This document shows positions 7,912 to 16,990 of a stretch of DNA of 64,000 nucleotides, one piece after another (position 1 is the stretch's first letter; every line of letters begins with the position of its first letter). The stretch is from Erysipelatoclostridium sp. An173 (GTDB taxonomy: Bacteria; Bacillota_I; Bacilli_A; Erysipelotrichales; Coprobacillaceae). The position numbers were made by a program, and so were the translations under genes. Under the pieces are notes generated by a model that worked only from the letters and a program-made list of their open reading frames with translations, did no database searches and was not told the origin of the DNA. The stretch spans positions 62,001 to 126,000 of the forward strand of contig NZ_NFKR01000003.1 of the NCBI RefSeq assembly GCF_002160495.1, read 5' to 3'.

Positions 7912-9279
7912 ATGATGAAAAAACTTGAAAAAGTTTTGATGCCTTTAGCGGAAGCTATTGGGCGTAACAAATATCTAGTTGCAATTCGTGATGGTTTCTT
8001 GGTTTCTACACCATTACTTATTGCCGGATCAATATTCTTATTAATTGGAAACTTTCCAATTACTGCATGGACTGATTGGTTAGAATCAGTTGTTGTTAAT
8101 TCAAGCACTGGTGAAACATTAGCAACATTTATTGCTAAACCAGCAAGTGCAACATTTGATATCATGGCAATTTTTGCTGTTGTTGGTATTGCTTATTCAT
8201 TTGCTCGTCAAATGAAAACTGACAAAATCTTTGGTGCAGCTGTTGCCATTATGTCATGGTTTTTAATTATGCCATATACAGTAGAAGGAACAATTACTGT
8301 AGGTGGTGAAGAAGTAGCAGCAAGCTTATCTGGTTTACCACTTGGATGGGTTGGTGCTAAAGGTATTTTTGTTGGTATCATTGTTTCTTTCATTGCCGTA
8401 CATATTTATTCTTGGGTAGAGAAAAAAGGTTGGGTAATTAAAATGCCTAAAGGAGTACCTCCTACTGTTGAACAATCATTTGGAGCTTTAATTCCAGCAG
8501 TTATTGTTATGACAGTATTCTTCCTAATTAACTTATTATTTGGTTTCTTAGGAACAAACGTATTCCAAATTATTTTCGAATTCTTACAAACACCATTATT
8601 AAACTTAGGTGATACTTTAGGAGCAATGGTTATTGCTTATATCTTCTTACATTTATTCTGGTTCTTCGGGGTAAATGGTGGATCTGTAGTTGGAGCAGTA
8701 TTTAATCCAATTTTACAAACTTTAGCAGTTGAAAACTTAGAATTCTTTAAAACAGGAGTTGGGGAAGGACATATTATTTGTCAACAATTCCAAGATTTAT
8801 TTGCAACATTCGGTGGATGTGGTTCTACATTATCATTAATTATTGCAATGTTATTATTCTGTAAATCTAAACGTATTACTGAATTAGGTAAATTAGCATT
8901 AGTACCAGGTATCTTTGGTATTAACGAACCAATCGTATTTGGGTTACCAATCGTATTAAACCCAACTATGTTAGTTCCATTTGTTTTAGTACCGACGATG
9001 AATATCGTTATATCTTATTTTGCAATGGCTCTGGATTTTGTTCCAATTTGTAGTGGGGTTCAAATTCCATGGACAACACCAGTAATTATTTCAGGTTTAT
9101 TAGCGACTAACTGGGTTGGAGCTATCTTGCAAGGATTATTATTAATTGCCGGTGTATTTATTTACATGCCATTTATTAAAATTATGGATAAACAATATTT
9201 AATTGATGAAGCTAATGCAGCAAACGAAGAAGAAGATGACGATTTCTCATTAGACGATTTATCATTTGATGATTTATAA
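7912..9279 (+). CDS. PTS cellobiose/lichenan-type EIIC permease
   Basis: 455 residues of polytopic EIIC. Recognisable blocks are IRDGFLVSTPLLIAGSIFLL near the N-terminus, HLFWFFGVNGGSVVG in the middle and PGIFGINEPIVFGLPIVLNP, the family's substrate-site loop with conserved Asn-Glu-Pro. The C-terminus ends in an unusual acidic, repeat-like tail rich in Glu, Asp, Phe and Leu (about the last 20 residues) that is not part of the conserved permease. Family substrates are beta-linked disaccharides such as cellobiose or chitobiose. Given the aspartylglucosaminidase downstream, a GlcNAc-containing substrate is plausible but not shown. A tandem ATG (7912 and 7915) leaves one residue of start uncertainty. 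Confidence 0.92.
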   Translation: MMKKLEKVLMPLAEAIGRNKYLVAIRDGFLVSTPLLIAGSIFLLIGNFPITAWTDWLESVVVNSSTGETLATFIAKPASATFDIMAIFAVVGIAYSFARQMKTDKIFGAAVAIMSWFLIMPYTVEGTITVGGEEVAASLSGLPLGWVGAKGIFVGIIVSFIAVHIYSWVEKKGWVIKMPKGVPPTVEQSFGALIPAVIVMTVFFLINLLFGFLGTNVFQIIFEFLQTPLLNLGDTLGAMVIAYIFLHLFWFFGVNGGSVVGAVFNPILQTLAVENLEFFKTGVGEGHIICQQFQDLFATFGGCGSTLSLIIAMLLFCKSKRITELGKLALVPGIFGINEPIVFGLPIVLNPTMLVPFVLVPTMNIVISYFAMALDFVPICSGVQIPWTTPVIISGLLATNWVGAILQGLLLIAGVFIYMPFIKIMDKQYLIDEANAANEEEDDDFSLDDLSFDDL

Positions 9280-9293
9280 AAGGAGGCAATAAA

Positions 9294-9815
9294 ATGAAAG
9301 TAATTATGATTTATGATCAAATCCAATCTGGTGCAGGTATTAAAGACGATCATATGGTTCCTTTAGGCGCAACTAAAGATCCAGTAGGACCAGCAATTAT
9401 GATGGAACCATACTTAAAAGCAGTAGGTGGTCGTGTTGTTGCTTGTCTATATTGTGGAGATGGTTTTTATGAAGCAAATCCTAAAGAAGTAAGTCGTAAA
9501 TTATGTGCAATGGTTAATAAATTAAAACCAGATGTAGTAATTTGTGGACCAGCATTTAATTATTTAGGATATGGAAAAATGGCAGCAAATATTGCTTATG
9601 ACATCAATCAAACTACAGATGTACCAGCATTTGCTGCAATGTCAAAGGAAAATGAAGAAACAATCAATGAGTTTAAAGATAAAGTTCATATTGTCGAAAC
9701 GCCTAAAAAAGGTGGTACTGGTTTAAATGAAGCATTAGATGGAATGTGTAAATTAGCAAAAGCCTTAGTAGATAAAGAAGATCTAAATCCAATTACTTCA
9801 AAGTATTGTTTCTAA
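9294..9815 (+). CDS. GrdB-related protein (glycine/betaine/proline reductase B-like, N-terminal domain only)
   Basis: 173 residues. Blocks such as DPVGPAIMMEPYLK, VVACLYCGDGFYEANPKEV and DVVICGPAFNYLGYGKMA align in order with the N-terminal part of selenoprotein B of Stickland reductases (compare GPVGP..., CGDNYF..., AGPAFNAGRYG). True GrdB is about 430 residues and has a selenocysteine in its C-terminal half; here the ORF ends in TAA and has no in-frame TGA, so it cannot be a normal reductase. It lies 14 bases after EIIC and before a hairpin at 9820-9845, inside the glycoasparagine-type operon. A small-molecule binding or redox role is possible; the function is not known. Confidence 0.7.
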   Translation: MKVIMIYDQIQSGAGIKDDHMVPLGATKDPVGPAIMMEPYLKAVGGRVVACLYCGDGFYEANPKEVSRKLCAMVNKLKPDVVICGPAFNYLGYGKMAANIAYDINQTTDVPAFAAMSKENEETINEFKDKVHIVETPKKGGTGLNEALDGMCKLAKALVDKEDLNPITSKYCF

Positions 9816-9819
9816 ACTA

Positions 9820-9845
9820 AAAAGGATGCTAAGAAGCATCCTTTT
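9820..9845 (+). terminator. Intra-operon hairpin with T-tract
   Basis: AAAAGGATGC (9820-9829) pairs with GCATCCTTTT (9836-9845) around the loop TAAGAA. It lies between the GrdB-like gene and the asparaginase gene, and could reduce expression of the downstream enzymes relative to the PTS or stabilise the upstream mRNA end. Confidence 0.7.
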
Positions 9846-9871
9846 GTTAAAAATAAAGGAGGAATTTATAA

Positions 9872-10828
9872 ATGTGGGGTATTATCGCAACATGGCGAAT
9901 GGCCATGGAAGGTATTAGCAAAGCTAGTGAAATGTTGGCAGAAGGAAAAGATGCTGGTGATGCTATTGAAACAGCAATTAGAGAAGTAGAAGATTTTCCA
10001 TACTATAAATCAGTAGGATATGGTGGCTTACCTAATGAAGAAATGGAAGTAGAATTAGACGCTGCATTTATGGATGGTGATACACTTGATATTGGTGCTG
10101 TAGCTGCTATTAAAGATTATGCTAACCCAGTTAGTATTGCTAGAAGATTATCAAAAGAAAAAGTTAATAATCTTTTAGTTGGTGCTGGAGCAGAAAAATT
10201 TGCTCATAAAGAAGGATTTGAAAGAAAAAATATGTTAAGCGATCGTGCTAAAATTCATTATCGTAATCGTGTTAAAGAAGTTCAAGAACAAGAAATTAAA
10301 CCATATGCTGGTCATGATACAGTAGGAATGGTTTGTCTAGATAGTCATGGTAAAATGACTTCAGCTACTTCAACAAGTGGATTATTTATGAAAAAAGCTG
10401 GTCGTGTTGGTGATTCACCAATTTCTGGTTCTGGATTCTATGTTGACAGTAAAGTCGGTGGTGCTAGTGCAACAGGACTTGGTGAAGATGTAATGAAAGG
10501 TTGCGTTGCTTATGAAATAGTTCGTTTAATGAAAGAAGGAATGCATCCACAAGCTGCTTGTGAAAAAGCTGTTAATGATTTTGATTTAGAATTAAAACAA
10601 CGTCGTGGAAAAGCTGGTGATATGTCACTAGTAGCAATGAATAATAAAGGAGAATGGGGTGTTGCTACTAATATTGAAGGATTCTCATTTGCAGTGGCAA
10701 CTGCTAATGAAAAACCAACTGTTTATTTAACTGAAAATATTGATGGTAAATGTGTTCATACAGTTGCTAGTCAAGAATGGTTAGATAATTATATGGCAAC
10801 AAGAATGGCTCCATTAGAAGAAAAATAA
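9872..10828 (+). CDS. N4-(beta-N-acetylglucosaminyl)-L-asparaginase (aspartylglucosaminidase), Ntn hydrolase
   Basis: 318 residues of the glycosylasparaginase family. The precursor is expected to cleave itself before Thr150 in GHDTVGMV, freeing the Thr nucleophile of the beta subunit; GRVGDSPISGSGFYV downstream carries the conserved substrate-site Arg and Asp. The enzyme splits GlcNAc-asparagine into aspartate and 1-amino-GlcNAc. No signal peptide is present, so it should act in the cytoplasm on an imported substrate, which fits the PTS genes just upstream. A typical AAAGGAGG site precedes the ATG. The enzyme family is clear; the exact physiological substrate is inferred. Confidence 0.9.
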   Translation: MWGIIATWRMAMEGISKASEMLAEGKDAGDAIETAIREVEDFPYYKSVGYGGLPNEEMEVELDAAFMDGDTLDIGAVAAIKDYANPVSIARRLSKEKVNNLLVGAGAEKFAHKEGFERKNMLSDRAKIHYRNRVKEVQEQEIKPYAGHDTVGMVCLDSHGKMTSATSTSGLFMKKAGRVGDSPISGSGFYVDSKVGGASATGLGEDVMKGCVAYEIVRLMKEGMHPQAACEKAVNDFDLELKQRRGKAGDMSLVAMNNKGEWGVATNIEGFSFAVATANEKPTVYLTENIDGKCVHTVASQEWLDNYMATRMAPLEEK

Positions 10829-10829
10829 T

Positions 10830-11930
10830 ATGGAAACAGAAATATTAAATAAAGTTGATGAAATATCAAAACAAATGATCGATGGCATTATTGATATTGT
10901 AAAAATTGATAGTGTTGAAAGTGAAGCTAAAGAAAATGCTCCATTTGGGACAGGAGTAAAAGAAGCTTTAGATAAAACATTAGCATTAGCGACGTCTTTA
11001 GGATTTAAAACAACTAATATTGATAATTATATTGGTTATGCTAGTTATGGTAGCAGTGATGATTATATTTGTGCCATCGGTCATTTAGATGTAGTACCTG
11101 TTAAAACAGGATGGAAACATCCGCCATTTAGCGGATACGTGGAAAATGGAACTATTTATAGTCGGGGAATATTAGATAATAAAGGACCTATTATATCTTG
11201 TTTATTTGCATTATATGCATTAAAGGAATTGAATATTGATTTAAGTCATGAAGTTAGAATTATTTTTGGCTGTGATGAAGAAAGTGGTTTTGAAGATTTG
11301 AAATATTATTTAAGTAAAGAAAAACCACCAATAATGGGATTTACTCCTGATTGTAAATATCCTGTTGTTTATGGTGAACGGGGACGGGCAGTAGTTAAAA
11401 TCACAGGAAAACAAGATCAGTTAGAAAAATTCTTTAACTTAGTTAATGATTATATTTTAAATACTAAAAATAATGGTGAATGTTTTAATATCGATTTTAA
11501 AGATGAAGAATTTGGATTATTGGAAGTTAGAAATTATCAATTATTATTAGACCAAGATCCTAGTATTCAATTTAGTGTTAGTTATCCTGCTAACGTAAGT
11601 GTAGAAACAATTATTGATAATATTAAAAAAGCAGTATCTGATTTTGATGTAATTTTAGTAGATAATTATAATCCAGTTAAATTTGAAAAAGATTGTAAAC
11701 TTGTTAAAACATTAGTATATACTTATGAAAAAGTAACCGGAAATGATGGTACACCAGTAACAACAACGGGAGGGACTTATGCAAAATTAATGCCAAATAT
11801 CGTTCCTTTTGGTCCATCTTTCCCAGGTCAAAAAGGTATTGGTCATTTACCTAACGAATGGATGACAATCGAAGATATTATTACTAATGCTAAAATTTAT
11901 GCTTTAAGTTTATATCATCTTGCAAAATAG
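10830..11930 (+). CDS. M20 family metallopeptidase (Sapep/PepV-like dipeptidase)
   Basis: 366 residues with the M20 zinc ligands in sequence: CAIGHLDVVPVKTGW (His, Asp), YSRGILDNKGPI (bridging Asp) and GCDEESGFED (catalytic Glu and ligand Glu), followed by a lid domain and a C-terminal GIGHLPNEWM with a ligand-type His. It starts one base after the asparaginase stop with only a weak RBS, so it is probably translated by reinitiation. PepV-like enzymes act on dipeptides; in this operon it may trim peptide from an imported glyco-asparagine substrate or process the resulting aspartyl product. Confidence 0.86.
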   Translation: METEILNKVDEISKQMIDGIIDIVKIDSVESEAKENAPFGTGVKEALDKTLALATSLGFKTTNIDNYIGYASYGSSDDYICAIGHLDVVPVKTGWKHPPFSGYVENGTIYSRGILDNKGPIISCLFALYALKELNIDLSHEVRIIFGCDEESGFEDLKYYLSKEKPPIMGFTPDCKYPVVYGERGRAVVKITGKQDQLEKFFNLVNDYILNTKNNGECFNIDFKDEEFGLLEVRNYQLLLDQDPSIQFSVSYPANVSVETIIDNIKKAVSDFDVILVDNYNPVKFEKDCKLVKTLVYTYEKVTGNDGTPVTTTGGTYAKLMPNIVPFGPSFPGQKGIGHLPNEWMTIEDIITNAKIYALSLYHLAK

Positions 11931-11946
11931 AAAGTAGGGAAAACGA

Positions 11947-12681
11947 ATGATTGAAATATGTTGTGGTAGTTACGAAGATGCCTTAAATGCTTATAATGGT
12001 GGCGCTAAAAGAATAGAATTAAATAGTGCTTTGCATTTAGGAGGTTTAACACCTAGTTTAGCTTCATTAAAAATGACTAAGGCTAATACTAACTTAACAG
12101 TAATCTGTATGGTTAGACCAAGGGGCGCAGGTTTTTGTTATAGTAAATCTGAGTATCGTCAAATGTTAATTGAAGCTAAAGATTTATTAGAAACAGGGGC
12201 AGATGGTCTTGCTTTTGGTTTCTTACATGAAAACCATGAGATTGATGTTGAAAGAACTAGAAAAATGGTTGAGTTATGTAAAAAATATCATAAAACAGCA
12301 GTATTTCATCGTGCTTTTGATTGTGTTAATGATCCATATAAGAGTATTGAGATTTTAATTGATTTAGGTGTTGATCGCTTACTTACAAGCGGTTTAAAAG
12401 CTAAAGCAATGGATGGAATTGAATTAATTAAAGAATTACAAGCAAAATATGGGGATAAAATTGAAATATTAGCTGGTAGCGGTGTTAATGCTAGTAATGC
12501 TAAAGAAATTGTTGAAATTGCAAAAATCAATCAAATTCATTCCTCTTGTAAAGATTGGCGAACTGATCCAACTACAAGTGGAAAAGATGTTAATTATTGT
12601 TATGGACCTGAAACTCATCAAAATGACTATGATGTAGTTAGTTTAGATTTGGTTAAAAAATTAGTAAAATTAGGATTATGA
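11947..12681 (+). CDS. cutC: CutC family protein
   Basis: 244 residues forming a TIM barrel of the CutC family: MIEICCGSYEDALNAYNGGA at the start, GGLTPSLASLK, CMVRPRGAGFCY, TAVFHRAFDCV, LLTSGLKAKAMDGIE and ILAGSGVNASN follow in family order. CutC was named for copper tolerance in E. coli, but its real activity is unsettled and it is often found in carbohydrate operons, as here. It overlaps yitT-like by four bases (ATGA) and follows the peptidase by 16 bases. A role tied to the imported sugar is more likely than copper handling, by context only. Confidence 0.9.
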   Translation: MIEICCGSYEDALNAYNGGAKRIELNSALHLGGLTPSLASLKMTKANTNLTVICMVRPRGAGFCYSKSEYRQMLIEAKDLLETGADGLAFGFLHENHEIDVERTRKMVELCKKYHKTAVFHRAFDCVNDPYKSIEILIDLGVDRLLTSGLKAKAMDGIELIKELQAKYGDKIEILAGSGVNASNAKEIVEIAKINQIHSSCKDWRTDPTTSGKDVNYCYGPETHQNDYDVVSLDLVKKLVKLGL

Positions 12682-13538
12682 AAAAGAAAATCTGGTTTCG
12701 ATATTTAATCACTGCTCTTGCTGTAATTGCATCATCATTTTTACAAACTTATGCTATTAAAGTATTTGTTGAACCGGCTAATTTATTATCAAGTGGTTTT
12801 ACTGGGGTAGCAATTTTAATTGATCGTATTACTTCTTTATATGGTATCAGTTTTTCAACATCACTTGGGATGATTGCTTTAAATGTACCAGTTGCTATTT
12901 TGTGTTTTAAAAGTATCGGTAAAAAATTTGTTATTTCATCTTTGTGTCAGGTATTCTTAACAAGTTTTCTACTTAAAGTTTGTACTTTTCCACCATTGTT
13001 CGATGATGTGATCTTAAATGTATGTTTTGGTGGTTTTGTTTATGGTATTGCTACAGTAATAGCTTTAAAAGGAAATGCTTCAACAGCGGGAACTGATTTT
13101 ATCGCTTTATATGTTTCTAATAAAAGCGGTCGGTCAATCTGGGGTTATGTCTTTGTCTTTAATACATGTATATTATGTATTTTTGGTTATATGTTTGGTT
13201 GGATTTATGCGGGATATTCAATTGTCTTCCAGTTTATTTCAACTAGAACTATTTCATCGTTCTATCAACGTTACAAACGTGTAACTTTACAAATAACAAC
13301 TAAACATCCAGAACAAGTAGTTGATTTATATATTAAAAATTATCGTCATGGTATTTCAGTAATGAATGGTTATGGTGGCTATAGTAAAGCCCCAATGAGT
13401 TTATTACATACTGTTGTATCAGCTTATGAAGTACAAGATATTGTTCAATTGCTTCATGAAGGTGATGATAAAGCAATAATTAATGTAATTCCAACTGAAA
13501 ATTTTATTGGTGGCTTTTATCAAGCACCAATCGATTAA
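12678..13538 (+). CDS. YitT family membrane protein
   Basis: 286 residues: five or six transmembrane helices (DUF161/YitT_membrane) over about the first 190 residues, with FVEPANLLSSGFTGVAIL and GNASTAGTDFIALYVS, then a C-terminal cytosolic DUF2179 domain (about 200-286) containing GYSKAPMSLLHTVVSAYE and GGFYQAPID. The function of YitT proteins is not established. The ATG overlaps the cutC stop (ATGA), so it closes the operon; a terminator follows at once. Confidence 0.9.
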   Translation: MKKKIWFRYLITALAVIASSFLQTYAIKVFVEPANLLSSGFTGVAILIDRITSLYGISFSTSLGMIALNVPVAILCFKSIGKKFVISSLCQVFLTSFLLKVCTFPPLFDDVILNVCFGGFVYGIATVIALKGNASTAGTDFIALYVSNKSGRSIWGYVFVFNTCILCIFGYMFGWIYAGYSIVFQFISTRTISSFYQRYKRVTLQITTKHPEQVVDLYIKNYRHGISVMNGYGGYSKAPMSLLHTVVSAYEVQDIVQLLHEGDDKAIINVIPTENFIGGFYQAPID

Positions 13539-13561
13539 GGACTATTTTTATAGTCCTTTTT
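13539..13561 (+). terminator. Intrinsic terminator of the PTS/asparaginase operon
   Basis: GGACTA (13539-13544) pairs with TAGTCC (13551-13556) and is followed by a run of five T. It starts directly after the yitT-like stop codon. Confidence 0.8.
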
Positions 13562-13645
13562 AAATTATGTTATTTTGATAAAATAATAGCTTATATTTAT
13601 GTTAGAATTACAGTGAAAAATAAACTAGTAAAAAGGGGGATATAT

Positions 13646-14989
13646 ATGAGTTATAGTATTACTCGTGAAGAGTTAAAAAAAGTTTTATTAGATGGTGACC
13701 AGCAACAGATAAAGAAATTAATTACTAATATTCACCCTGCCGATATTTTAGATATTCTTCATGAAGATGAAGATAGTATTAAAGAATTAATGGATCATTT
13801 ACCTAATGATGTAGTTGCTAATATTATCGAAGAAGAAGACGACGAAGATGAACAATATGAATTGTTAAAATTATTTTCTGATGCCAAACAACGTAAAATC
13901 ATAGATGAAATGTCTAAAGATGAAATTACTGATTTAATTGGGGAACTAGAAGAAAATGAAAAACAAGACATTTTAAATAAGATGGATCAAGATGATAAAG
14001 CTGATGTTGAAAAATTATTAACTTTTGAACCTGATACAGCTGGTGGAATTATGACTACTGAATATATTAGTATTCGTTCTGGAAATACTGTCGAAAAGAC
14101 TTTAAAGTATTTACAAGAAAATACGGAACAAGATACTACTTATTATTTATATGTAGTAGATCCTCAAAATGTATTAAAAGGCGTCGTATCATTAAGAGAT
14201 ATTGTTAGTAGTACTTTTGATACTAAAATGATTGATATTACTAATCCTAATGTTAAATCAGTTTTATATAATGTTGACCAGGAAGAAGTTGCTCGAAAGT
14301 TTAAAAAATATGGTTTTATTATGATGCCTGTAGTAGATGAAGAAGATCATTTATTAGGGGTAATTGAATTCGATGATATCATTGATATTATGCAAGAAGA
14401 AAGTACTGAAGATATCAACTTATTAGGGGGTGTTGACTCTGAAGAACGTTTAGATTCAACTATCGAAGAATCTTTTAAAAGTAGAATTCCCTGGTTGATA
14501 ATTAATCTTTTTACTGCAGTTTTAGCAGCTTCAGTAGTTAGTTTTTTTGAAGGAACAATTGCTCAAGTAGTTACTTTAGCTACAGTAATGCCAATTGTAA
14601 CTGGTATGGGTGGTAATGCCGGAACTCAAACTTTAACAATCGTTGTTCGAGGATTATCACTTGGTGAAATGACAAAAGCCAACGCTATAAAAATAATGTT
14701 AAAAGAAATTGCAGTAGGAATGTGTAGTGGGATTATTATTGGTATTTTGGTTGCCATTGGTTCGATGATATTTGAAGGTAATCCAATATTTGGATTAGTT
14801 ACTGGATTAGCGATGTTTTTAAATATGATCTTGGCTAATATTGCTGGTTACTTCATCCCAGTAATTTTAGATAAGTTGAAAATTGATCCAGCTCTTGCTA
14901 GTGGGGTATTTGTTACTACGGTTACTGATGTTTTAGGCTTTTTCTTCTTTTTAGGACTAGCAACAGTATTTTTACCATATTTAATTTAA
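13646..14989 (+). CDS. mgtE: MgtE magnesium transporter
   Basis: 447 residues from the ATG at 13646, preceded by AAAAGGGGG; an in-frame GTG 33 bases earlier lacks an RBS. Domains in order: acidic N-domain with helical repeats (about 1-120), a CBS pair (about 130-255, FEPDTAGGIMTTEYISI marking its start), a plug helix and five transmembrane helices with VMPIVTGMGGNAGTQTLTIV, the pore signature. It imports Mg2+ and closes when Mg2+ binds the N and CBS domains. The high Glu/Asp content of the N-domain fits that sensing. No riboswitch was recognised upstream. Confidence 0.95.
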   Translation: MSYSITREELKKVLLDGDQQQIKKLITNIHPADILDILHEDEDSIKELMDHLPNDVVANIIEEEDDEDEQYELLKLFSDAKQRKIIDEMSKDEITDLIGELEENEKQDILNKMDQDDKADVEKLLTFEPDTAGGIMTTEYISIRSGNTVEKTLKYLQENTEQDTTYYLYVVDPQNVLKGVVSLRDIVSSTFDTKMIDITNPNVKSVLYNVDQEEVARKFKKYGFIMMPVVDEEDHLLGVIEFDDIIDIMQEESTEDINLLGGVDSEERLDSTIEESFKSRIPWLIINLFTAVLAASVVSFFEGTIAQVVTLATVMPIVTGMGGNAGTQTLTIVVRGLSLGEMTKANAIKIMLKEIAVGMCSGIIIGILVAIGSMIFEGNPIFGLVTGLAMFLNMILANIAGYFIPVILDKLKIDPALASGVFVTTVTDVLGFFFFLGLATVFLPYLI

Positions 14990-15004
14990 ATCAGGAGAAG
15001 ATCA

Positions 15005-16756
15005 ATGCAAATAAAATACGTAAAAAATAAGATATATAAAATTATTCTTATTTTATTAATTGTAATAACAATTTTATTGGGAATATATATTGCAGCGCTC
15101 CCTTTTACAAAAATAGATAATGAAATAATTATTGCCCTATTAGTAATTGTCATAATAGCTATTCCAGTAATCTATAATAAAGAAACTAATAATCGAGTAA
15201 TGACACTAAATGAAGCTGGTTTTGTTGATAAATATGGTAAATTTCAATTTTCAAAGATGAAATCTGTTTTTTATTCAAGTAATCAAATTCAGATTTCTTA
15301 TGATACTGGTAATTTAATTACTGATTATAATCAAGATTTAATTGATAAATTGAAAGAACAAAATATTGAATTTAATGATAAAAAGAAATCACTAAAAAAA
15401 ATAAATTATCTTATATTATTAATAATGTTTTTTATCATTGGTTATTTATTTTATAATCTTTTTACAATTTTATTTGGCTTTTATTATGTTAAAAATTATG
15501 ATTATGTAATTATTGATGGAATAAATTTAGTTTTACGAATATTAAAAGTTATCACTGGAATCGTTCTATTAATATTTTATCGTAATGTAAAAAAGAATAA
15601 GACGATCATAATTGTTTTGCTGACCTTTATGGCAATATTGATGATATCAAGTAATTTTATAAAAATTGATCATTACAACAATGTAAATGGTGATTATGTT
15701 TGTGTCTTAAAAAATAACAGATTAAGTATTTATAAAAATCTTATTAAAGAATACGGTGAATTTACAGATCGAATTAGTCATGTAAATAAATTTAAGGTTG
15801 TAACATTGACGGATAGTGATGATATTATAGTTTATCAAAAAGATAAAGAAACATTCTTACGACCTGTTTATCGTGATAAATTAAAAGAAACCAATATTAA
15901 TGAAATCATCAATCAATATGATGGCTTTGGTTTTGCTAATCTAGAATATTTATTAATATTTGATAAAGGAACGGTAAGTGTTTCTAATCTTGAGGGTAAT
16001 TATGATTATAAAACAATGTTTGTAAATCAACATTTATTAGAGGTGTATCAAAATAATAAGGTTATTGGTTATATTGTTTTAAATGATAAAATTGATGATG
16101 AATATTTTGATTATGAAAAGATGAATAGTATTGAATTTATTTGCTTAAACGATAATCAATTAAAATATAATCATCTAGAAATAGTTGAAAGTAGCGAAGC
16201 AGAAAATAACTATGATAATAGTACTACAAGTGATGATAGTGATATTATTGAAGATGAAGTATCTCCAGAAACTGATTTATCACCAGAAGTTGAGATGTCA
16301 TGTAAGGAAGCTGTTGATCAAATGAATCAAATTATTGCTTCAGGAATTGAAAACTTTGAATCTACACCAGAATTTGTTAAAATAGAAGCTGTAAGTGATG
16401 ATTATAATCAAATCATACTGGAAGTCGCTAAGCAATTTACAATTATCAATAATGATAATAATACACAAATTGATACTCAGATATTAAATATTAGTATTAC
16501 ATCAGGAGATATAAACGAATTTGGGGCTAGTGTCTTTGATCGTCAGGATATAACTAACCAGGAAAAGATAACTAATGATTATAAATATCGGGTAAAAAAA
16601 GCAGGTAATTATTATTTGGCTGCTCGTCTTAGTGAAAATAGTAATGTTGATGAAGGATTAGAGTTATTAGATAATCCTATTACAACTGATACATCATGGA
16701 CAACTGATTTTATGTATCGAATTAAAGGAAAAGAATACCTGGGTAATTCCTGGTAA
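15005..16756 (+). CDS. Unassigned multi-pass membrane protein with an acidic linker and extracytoplasmic tail
   Basis: 583 residues, no family recognised. Hydrophobic segments lie at about 12-34 and 39-58, then a soluble region of about 70 residues that reads like a small beta-rich (PH-like) domain, then hydrophobic segments at about 132-160, 167-190 and 196-213. The rest (about 215-583) is soluble, with a Ser/Asp/Glu-rich linker near 395-430 and a C-terminal region of about 150 residues ending NSW. It sits 15 bases after mgtE with a GGAG site and is followed by a 61-residue coiled-coil-like protein, so the three may be cotranscribed. Nothing in the sequence assigns a function. Confidence 0.7.
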   Translation: MQIKYVKNKIYKIILILLIVITILLGIYIAALPFTKIDNEIIIALLVIVIIAIPVIYNKETNNRVMTLNEAGFVDKYGKFQFSKMKSVFYSSNQIQISYDTGNLITDYNQDLIDKLKEQNIEFNDKKKSLKKINYLILLIMFFIIGYLFYNLFTILFGFYYVKNYDYVIIDGINLVLRILKVITGIVLLIFYRNVKKNKTIIIVLLTFMAILMISSNFIKIDHYNNVNGDYVCVLKNNRLSIYKNLIKEYGEFTDRISHVNKFKVVTLTDSDDIIVYQKDKETFLRPVYRDKLKETNINEIINQYDGFGFANLEYLLIFDKGTVSVSNLEGNYDYKTMFVNQHLLEVYQNNKVIGYIVLNDKIDDEYFDYEKMNSIEFICLNDNQLKYNHLEIVESSEAENNYDNSTTSDDSDIIEDEVSPETDLSPEVEMSCKEAVDQMNQIIASGIENFESTPEFVKIEAVSDDYNQIILEVAKQFTIINNDNNTQIDTQILNISITSGDINEFGASVFDRQDITNQEKITNDYKYRVKKAGNYYLAARLSENSNVDEGLELLDNPITTDTSWTTDFMYRIKGKEYLGNSW

Positions 16757-16771
16757 TCAAGTGGAGGAAAT

Positions 16772-16957
16772 ATGGAAGAAAAGTTAGATGAAATTATTGT
16801 TTTATTAAAAAATATTGATCGTAATTTACAAGTGCTAGTTGATAAAGATAATGCTGTTAAAGTAAGTAAACCTAGTAATGAGGCAATTTTAAAACAATTT
16901 GAGGAAACAGAAAAGTTATTTAATAAAGTAATGAATAAAGGTAAGAAGGTTGATTAG
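16772..16957 (+). CDS. Small charged helical protein (61 aa), unassigned
   Basis: The RBS GTGGAGG precedes the ATG. The protein begins MEEKLDEIIVLLKNIDRNLQ, an amphipathic heptad pattern, and ends with a Lys-rich tail. It is followed directly by a terminator, so it is the last gene of the mgtE run. It may form a coiled coil with the preceding membrane protein; this is inference from position and pattern. Confidence 0.7.
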   Translation: MEEKLDEIIVLLKNIDRNLQVLVDKDNAVKVSKPSNEAILKQFEETEKLFNKVMNKGKKVD

Positions 16958-16981
16958 GGTATAGGCGGCTATACCCTTTTT
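16957..16981 (+). terminator. Intrinsic terminator after the mgtE run
   Basis: GGGTATAG (16957-16964) pairs with CTATACCC (16969-16976), loop GCGG, followed by five T. Confidence 0.85.
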
Positions 16982-16990
16982 AATTAGTAA

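Noticed and set aside
9294-9815. GrdB-like gene as part of a glycine or sarcosine reductase
   Set aside because: No in-frame TGA, no C-terminal half and no GrdA/GrdC/GrdD genes in the window.
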